From Opitutaceae bacterium (GTDB taxonomy: Bacteria > Verrucomicrobiota > Verrucomicrobiia > Opitutales > Opitutaceae), in contig JANXSC010000286.1 in the NCBI GenBank assembly GCA_025352845.1, positions 1 to 6,201 of the forward strand: 6,201 nt of DNA, written 5' to 3'. Below, in pieces: positions 1-4,560 of this stretch. The stretch's first letter is position 1. Each line of letters starts with the position of its first letter. Both the position numbers and the translations under genes were made by a program. The notes beneath the pieces were generated by a model. The model ran no database searches, was not told the DNA's origin, and saw nothing but the letters and a program-made list of their open reading frames with translations.

Positions 1-3000
1 CGTGCAGTAGGCGGTCACGGCGAGCAGCAGCGATTCCTGGCCCTCGGTCTCCAGTTCCCGGATCTGGCGCGCGACCTCCGTGCCATCCATGTCGGGCAGG
101 TTGCGATCGAGGAGAACGATGTTGTAGCGCTTGGCGGCGAAGAGCGCGAGGGCTTCCGCACCGGTGCGGGCCCGCTCGCAGGCGAGCCCCAGGCGCGCGA
201 GCACGGCGCTCGCGGCCCAGGCGTTGTAGTCGGTGTCCTCGACGAGCAGGACCGTGGTGTTGGGCAACGCCGCGGCGGGCGCTTCGACCGGGGCGGTGGC
301 GACGGCCAGCGGCAGGCGAAGGAAGAAACGGGTGCCCGCGCCGGCGGCGCTTTCCACGCCGACCGCGCCACCCATGCGATCCGCCAGCAGGCGGCAGACG
401 GCGAGACCGAGGCCGCTGCCCTGAACCTCATCGCTTCCGGCGGGGCGCGGCAGCCGCGAGAATTTTTTGAACAAAGCCGCGTGATCCTCGGGCCGGATGC
501 CCGGGCCCCGGTCGTGCACGGCGAATTCAATTTCACCGGGCGATTGGATGGGCAGCGTCGCGGCGATCCGGATTTCACCACCGGCGTATTTCAGCGCGTT
601 GGAGACGAAGTTGACCAGAATCTGCTGAATGCGGCCGGCATCGCCCACGACGTGATCCGAAAGCTCCGGATCGAGCTCGACCGAAATTATTGCGCCGCGA
701 TCGACGGTGTCGCCGCGCAGCGTGGCGACGACGGAGCCGAGAAGTTCCGCAGGGGCATAGCGGGCGGGACGCAGCTCGATGCGGCCGGCCTCGATGCTGG
801 CGAAGTCGAGCACATCGTCGACGAGGGTCGAAAGATACGTGGTGCACTCGCGCAGCGTCGCGACGATCTCACGCTGGCGCGGTTCGAGGCGCGTGTCCTC
901 GAGCGCGAGGGCGAGGCCCACGATGCCGTTGAGCGGATTGCGGATGTCGTGGCTCATGTTGGCCACGAACTGGGTCTTCGCCGCGTTGGCCGCCTCGAGT
1001 TCGGCGGTGCGCTGGCGGACTTTGACTTCAAGCTCGGCGTTGCGGCGGCGCAGCGTGCGCACGCGCAGCCGGTAGCACCCGTAAACCGCGGGAGCGAGCG
1101 CGAGCACGACGCCGAGGGCGGCCGGCCACGTGCGCCACCACGGCGGCAGCACCTCAAAGGTCGTGCGGGTGATCTCACTCGCGACGCCGGTGTCGGCGAC
1201 GGCCCGCACTTCAAACGCATAGCGGCCGTCGCGCAGGGCGGTGAGTTCGCGGCGCGCAGCAGGCCCGGCCGGCACCCAGTCGTGATCGATGCCGTCGATG
1301 CGGGTTTCGAGCCGCAGCGTCGGGCGCACGGCGAACTGCGGCGCGGCAAACCGAAACTCGATCGACTCGGTGGAGTTGGGGAGCGCGGCGGTCACGAGCG
1401 AAGGGGCGGAGTTTTGGTTTTCGCGCGCGAGCAGTTGCAGCATCGGGGCACGCGGCTGAGGAGCTGTCGGCCCGCCGCCGACGACGCTACGCAAAATCCC
1501 CGTGGCCCCGCCGATCCAGAGAACCGTGGATTGGTCGGGGCGTTTTTCGGCGAAGATGCTGTGTGGTGAACCGATCGACTCGATGCCATCCACGGCGTGC
1601 GGCCGCCACACGGCGCGACTGTCCTCGGCGATCACCTGGCCGATCATTGACGGGCGGTTGTCGGATTTTGCGAGCACCAGCCAGAGATTCGATCGATCGC
1701 GGGTGGGCGAGGTCGCCAGCGTTTCGCGGCGGGGAAATCCCTCGATGGAGGAGAACGTTGCCGCGCCGGGGGCTTTGATCCAGCCGCCGGCGGTGGTGAA
1801 GATCAGAATGTCTCCCGCATCGGTGGCGAGTGCGGTGGAGGGTCCGGAGATTGCCACCGGGACATGGATATCGCGCACGGCATCTCTCACGACGGTGCCG
1901 TCCGGCGAGGCCGTGAGCACGCCACGGCTGATGGTGCCGAGCCAGAGTCGACCGTCGTTGTCCTCGGCGATGGAGGTGGCGATGTCGGGCAGGCCGCCCG
2001 CTCGCGTGAAAGCCGTCCCATCGGGCGCGATCTGTCTTATCTCGCTGGCTTCGGCGATGAGCAGGTGATCATGGTTGAGGCGCGAGGGTTCGATCAGAAA
2101 GACATCCCGGTCGTTCGAATAGATGCTGGTGGCGACATTGCCTTCTAAGCGCTTCACGCCGCGTATCGTCCCGAGCAAAGTGCCCCGTGGAGTCGTTCGA
2201 ATAATATGGGTGTAGTCGGGAAACCCCATTTGCGGAGCGAAACGTTCCGCGTCAGCGCTTAACACGTGCAGAGAGTCGTTAGCAACCGCGAACGTCCGCC
2301 CTTGGCTGACTTCAAGGTGTCGAATCCTCCCTGCGGGGACGCCAGCCTGCTGAGTGAAGACTTGCGAAACCGAATCCAAATTTACGCGGAAAACATGCGA
2401 GGCGGAGGTTCCCCAGAGCTGCCGATCGCGATCAATAAACACTCCGTAAACGTTGTTGGTCGGGACTCCTTCCGCCTCGGCGAATTTTTGCAGCAACCTT
2501 CCGTCGCCGCTGACGATTAGAATGCCCCGACGACCGGTGCCGAGTGCGAGCCTGCCGTCGCCTATGTCCGCGACCGAGGTTAGACTCGCCTGAATTATTG
2601 TCTCGTTCGTGGCGTGATCCAATTCTTGCAGCCGATCCCGTGACCACCGCATTAGGCCGCGGCTTGTCACCAAGAGCCAGTTGTTGTCATGGCGCTGAAG
2701 CCAGAAGACCCCGAAGTCTCCGATGTCGGCCGCGGGAATAATGAGTTCCGGTCCGCTTTCGCGCATGGCCCACACGCCGGTGATTTTGTGATGCACAAAA
2801 ATTGTGCCTCCTGATCGGCAGGCGAACAGCCGGCGTGTTCCCGGCCGTTCCCAGATTTGAAAGGCGTGACCCGTCCAGCGCAGAATTTTCCTGTCGGTCA
2901 CGAATACTGCTCCGTCCCGCTCGGCAAAGGCGTAGAAAACTTCGCCTAGTTCGCGATGTGCGGCGGGCAGCGATGCAACCAACGAGTGATAGCGCAGTCC

Positions 3001-3336
3001 TTCGGCGTGCGGCTCGAACCAGCCGATCTCGCCGATGGCACCGGCCCAGATTCGTCCGTCGGGTGCTACATCCAAACCGCGCAGGGCTTGGGCACCTTGC
3101 ATGGGCGTGACATCCCAACGTTGGCCATCGAAACTGGCCAACCCCCGGGTGCCGAATCGGTAGGTTCCATTCTTGTCCTGCGCCATCACCCAAGTCTGAT
3201 GTTCAATGCCGATCTCCGTCCCGGCGTAAGCCGTCACGATCGGGTATCCGTCGAAGCCGCAGACGGGGAACGGACGCAGAAGGGTAAGGCCCAGACAAAG
3301 GCCCGCAAGGTGTGGTGTGAAACGTAAACCCGACAC
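1..3336 (-). CDS. Hybrid two-component sensor kinase with periplasmic beta-propeller (Reg_prop/Y_Y_Y), 3' end outside window
   Basis: One uninterrupted minus-strand frame gives 1112 residues and runs off the window, so the C-terminus is missing. Starting from GTG at 3336, residues 1-27 form a signal or anchor segment (LAGLCLGLTLL). Residues about 28-640 form a Reg_prop-type propeller, with blade motifs around W97 (DGRIWAGAIG), W308, W465 (DGRLWLGT) and W607 (LWIGG). A Y_Y_Y domain follows (RIDGIDHDW, W687), then a membrane helix at about 737-755 and a coiled-coil linker. The phosphoacceptor domain has H796 (MSHDIRNPLNG). The HATPase has an N-box (N913), DRGPGI (D942) and GSGLGL (973-978). The receiver has acidic pair E1033/D1034, phosphoacceptor D1077 (LLDRNLPDMDG) and T1108. 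This is the architecture of HTCS-type sensors, which in known cases bind a periplasmic ligand, often a glycan, and signal by internal phosphorelay. Whether a DNA-binding domain follows cannot be seen. The in-frame stop at 3388-3390 limits the start to GTG 3336 or TTG 3378. GTG gives a cleaner signal segment, but neither has a good ribosome site. The ligand is unknown. Confidence 0.93.
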   Translation of the reverse strand, partial: MSGLRFTPHLAGLCLGLTLLRPFPVCGFDGYPIVTAYAGTEIGIEHQTWVMAQDKNGTYRFGTRGLASFDGQRWDVTPMQGAQALRGLDVAPDGRIWAGAIGEIGWFEPHAEGLRYHSLVASLPAAHRELGEVFYAFAERDGAVFVTDRKILRWTGHAFQIWERPGTRRLFACRSGGTIFVHHKITGVWAMRESGPELIIPAADIGDFGVFWLQRHDNNWLLVTSRGLMRWSRDRLQELDHATNETIIQASLTSVADIGDGRLALGTGRRGILIVSGDGRLLQKFAEAEGVPTNNVYGVFIDRDRQLWGTSASHVFRVNLDSVSQVFTQQAGVPAGRIRHLEVSQGRTFAVANDSLHVLSADAERFAPQMGFPDYTHIIRTTPRGTLLGTIRGVKRLEGNVATSIYSNDRDVFLIEPSRLNHDHLLIAEASEIRQIAPDGTAFTRAGGLPDIATSIAEDNDGRLWLGTISRGVLTASPDGTVVRDAVRDIHVPVAISGPSTALATDAGDILIFTTAGGWIKAPGAATFSSIEGFPRRETLATSPTRDRSNLWLVLAKSDNRPSMIGQVIAEDSRAVWRPHAVDGIESIGSPHSIFAEKRPDQSTVLWIGGATGILRSVVGGGPTAPQPRAPMLQLLARENQNSAPSLVTAALPNSTESIEFRFAAPQFAVRPTLRLETRIDGIDHDWVPAGPAARRELTALRDGRYAFEVRAVADTGVASEITRTTFEVLPPWWRTWPAALGVVLALAPAVYGCYRLRVRTLRRRNAELEVKVRQRTAELEAANAAKTQFVANMSHDIRNPLNGIVGLALALEDTRLEPRQREIVATLRECTTYLSTLVDDVLDFASIEAGRIELRPARYAPAELLGSVVATLRGDTVDRGAIISVELDPELSDHVVGDAGRIQQILVNFVSNALKYAGGEIRIAATLPIQSPGEIEFAVHDRGPGIRPEDHAALFKKFSRLPRPAGSDEVQGSGLGLAVCRLLADRMGGAVGVESAAGAGTRFFLRLPLAVATAPVEAPAAALPNTTVLLVEDTDYNAWAASAVLARLGLACERARTGAEALALFAAKRYNIVLLDRNLPDMDGTEVARQIRELETEGQESLLLAVTAYCT

Positions 3337-3387
3337 AGGGATACGGTGTGGCTGATCAGAAAATTTTGGCGATGGCAATTTTTTTTT

Positions 3388-3405
3388 CTACCGGAATTCC
3401 GGTAG
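3388..3405. repeat. Perfect 18-base palindrome, candidate operator
   Basis: CTACCGGAATTCCGGTAG equals its own reverse complement over all 18 bases. It lies in the middle of the divergent intergenic region, 52 bases upstream of the sensor start and 49 bases upstream of the peptide start. A perfect two-fold symmetric site of this size is typical of a dimeric regulator's operator. As RNA it could form a 7-bp stem with an AATT loop, but neither strand has a proper U-tract after it (TTTC on plus, A9 on minus), so a terminator is unlikely. The symmetry is seen directly; the operator role is inferred. Confidence 0.6.
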
Positions 3406-3427
3406 TTTCAAAATTCGCGTTTTGAAA
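3406..3427. repeat. Perfect inverted repeat, 8-base arms with 6-base spacer
   Basis: Arms TTTCAAAA (3406-3413) and TTTTGAAA (3420-3427) are exact reverse complements around TTCGCG. The repeat abuts the 18-base palindrome with no gap, and the right arm ends 26 bases before the peptide start codon. It could be a second regulator site or a hairpin in the leader of the peptide mRNA. The stem is AT-rich and no T-run follows it, so it is not a convincing terminator. Confidence 0.5.
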
Positions 3428-3445
3428 TTCAGCGGCGCGGAATCT

Positions 3446-3449
3446 GAGG
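3446..3449 (+). promoter_or_regulatory. Ribosome binding site of the small peptide gene
   Basis: GAGG (within CTGAGGCGCA) lies four bases before the ATG at 3454. Spacing is short, but it is the only Shine-Dalgarno-like sequence near this start, and the genes downstream at 3652 and 4561 have none as clear. This supports real translation of the small peptide and possible translational coupling of the downstream genes. Confidence 0.5.
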
Positions 3450-3453
3450 CGCA

Positions 3454-3639
3454 ATGAAATCGATCAAACGAATACTGTTGGGAATTATCTCCAGCCTGCT
3501 GCTTGCAGTGGGCTTTGTTCATGCCGCCGGCGACTTGGATCCCCTCGCTCTTGCCGCAGCATCCCATTCCGATCCTCAGATGTCGGGCCGTGCAGGGGAC
3601 AATTGTAGCCTGAACTGCGATATTGCGGACGGAAGCTGA
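3454..3639 (+). CDS. Small secreted-type peptide, candidate YcaO substrate (RiPP precursor)
   Basis: This 61-residue protein matches no family I recognise. The N-terminus is a classic Sec-type signal: basic K2, K5, R6, a hydrophobic stretch at I7-V22, then VHA-A giving a likely signal peptidase I site after A24 or A25. The remaining 36-37 residues are small and acidic (D27, D29, D40, D49, D56, D59), with an alanine-rich patch (ALAAAS, 32-37) and a C-terminal segment DNCSLNCDIADGS carrying C51 and C55 in C-x3-C spacing, plus S37, S39, S44, S52 and S61. Its stop is 12 bases before the YcaO gene, and GAGG precedes its ATG. Cys and Ser are the usual residues cyclised by YcaO enzymes, so I infer a modified-peptide precursor whose N-terminal part is a leader, a signal peptide or both. 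Alternatives are an unmodified exported peptide with a disulfide, or a small periplasmic protein unrelated to the YcaO. The gene looks real; the role is uncertain. Confidence 0.72.
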   Translation: MKSIKRILLGIISSLLLAVGFVHAAGDLDPLALAAASHSDPQMSGRAGDNCSLNCDIADGS

Positions 3640-3651
3640 GTCCCCCTCCCC

Positions 3652-4539
3652 ATGCTCAGCCTCGCCCCTCTCCGCTACCGCAATGTTTCCGCCGAGTTCG
3701 GCGGGCCCATTGCGCAAATCGAGTCCAGCCGGGTTTCCGTCCGCGGGAAACCGATGATTCAGGCCAACGCCTGGCTCCGGCCCGATTTGGGGCGGAAGCG
3801 GAAAGGCGTGTTGTATTCCAGCGCCGATGGCTCCGGCACGCACGCGGTGCCATCGGTCGCGCGGCACAAGGCGGTCTCGGAGGCGATGGAACGCTGGGCG
3901 TTTCACGCCACCGTCCGTTCGGAGCGGGCGGCGGAGTTTGGTTTCGATGCCGATCCGACGTCCAACGGCATGTCGGCCTTTCCCGGTTTGCTGCGGCGAC
4001 AGGCGCGAAGGTCGGCGGTGCTCGAGGCGATCGAGCGCCATTGCATTTTTGCGTGGTGGGAGGGCCGGCTCGAAGGCCGCGAATTTCAGACGGACTGGCC
4101 CGGCGTCTCGGCCGTGGCGATCAACGGTCCGTTTGGCGGCCTTGCGGTGATCGCCTATGCTCGCACGGAGTGGGGCGGCTATGCCTACGGCCACGCGGCC
4201 GAGGAATCGTTTGGCGCGGCGTGCGAGCGCGCCATCGTGGAGCTGGCGCGGCACGAGTGGCTGCTCCGCTCGGTGTGGCTGGCGCGCGTGGCGGGCGAAA
4301 CCGTGGCGCCGACGCACCTGCTGGAGCGCCGGTGCCTCTTTTTCGCCAGCGACGAAGGCCACGAGCTGTTTCGCGCGCGCGTCGCGGCGCGGGCGATGGG
4401 TCCGGCGCCGCAGCCGGAAATAATCTGTGACCGCGACATCCCCGGTCCGTGGGATGAGTTCGCGACCGTCTGGCGCTTTGCCCTGCGGCCGATTTCGGAC
4501 GGCTTCATCGCGGGCGGCGACCGCTATTTTTTCCTCTGA
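3652..4539 (+). CDS. YcaO-family protein (putative ATP-dependent peptide backbone-modifying enzyme)
   Basis: This 295-residue protein shows three segments typical of YcaO domains. A first ExxER helix reads AVSEAMERWAF (E77, E80, R81) after a GSGTHA turn (60-65). A second segment starts with NGMSA (N105-A109) and leads into AVLEAIERHCIFAWW (E125, E128, R129, W135, W136), as in azoline-forming cyclodehydratases. A third reads YGHAAEESFGAACERAIVE (E192, R193, E197). YcaO proteins bind ATP through clustered Glu residues and phosphorylate a peptide amide oxygen, forming azolines, thioamides or amidines. Oddities: K73 sits where the first motif usually has Ser, R200 where the third usually has Gln, the protein is shorter than many full YcaO domains, and it ends in GDRYFFL without the Pro-rich PxPxP tail of azoline-forming members. 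No partner protein is fused or adjacent. ATG 3652 is the only start after the upstream stop and lacks a clear ribosome site, suggesting coupling to the peptide gene. Family assignment is fairly firm; the reaction is not known. Confidence 0.85.
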   Translation: MLSLAPLRYRNVSAEFGGPIAQIESSRVSVRGKPMIQANAWLRPDLGRKRKGVLYSSADGSGTHAVPSVARHKAVSEAMERWAFHATVRSERAAEFGFDADPTSNGMSAFPGLLRRQARRSAVLEAIERHCIFAWWEGRLEGREFQTDWPGVSAVAINGPFGGLAVIAYARTEWGGYAYGHAAEESFGAACERAIVELARHEWLLRSVWLARVAGETVAPTHLLERRCLFFASDEGHELFRARVAARAMGPAPQPEIICDRDIPGPWDEFATVWRFALRPISDGFIAGGDRYFFL

Positions 4540-4560
4540 TTTGGCCGACTCCTCACTGCA

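Larger units (their letters stand above)
3337..3453. promoter_or_regulatory. Divergent intergenic region between sensor gene and peptide-YcaO operon
   Basis: This 117-base stretch separates the start of the minus-strand sensor from the start of the plus-strand peptide gene, so it should hold the promoters of both. It is much richer in A+T than the flanking genes. It contains, in order, the short palindromes CTGATCAG (3352-3359) and AAAATTTT (3360-3367), a run of nine T (3379-3387), an 18-base palindrome (3388-3405) and an 8+8 inverted repeat (3406-3427). A weak minus-strand promoter candidate is TTGAAA (3411-3406) with TAGAAA (3390-3385), but the 15-base spacer is short, so I do not call it firmly. 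I see no convincing -35/-10 pair on the plus strand. Confidence 0.6.

Noticed and set aside
481..1569. Plus-strand open frame of 362 codons opposite the large sensor
   Set aside because: It overlaps the HATPase, HisKA and Y_Y_Y parts of the sensor on the opposite strand, has no domain pattern, and fits a GC-rich shadow frame.
3388..3413. 18-base palindrome as a rho-independent terminator
   Set aside because: On the plus strand only three T follow the stem, and on the minus strand an A-run follows it. No gene ends here in either direction, since both flanking genes start here.
3640..3651. Ribosome binding site for the YcaO gene in the 12-base gap
   Set aside because: The gap is pyrimidine-rich (GTCCCCCTCCCC) with no purine tract. 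The nearest GGAAG (3631-3635) ends 16 bases before the ATG, too far for a normal site, so coupling to the peptide gene is more likely.
3388..4362. Minus-strand open frame of 324 codons opposite the YcaO gene
   Set aside because: It is antisense to a gene with clear YcaO motifs, has a composition rich in Arg, His, Pro and Ala typical of GC-rich antisense frames, and shows no recognisable domain.
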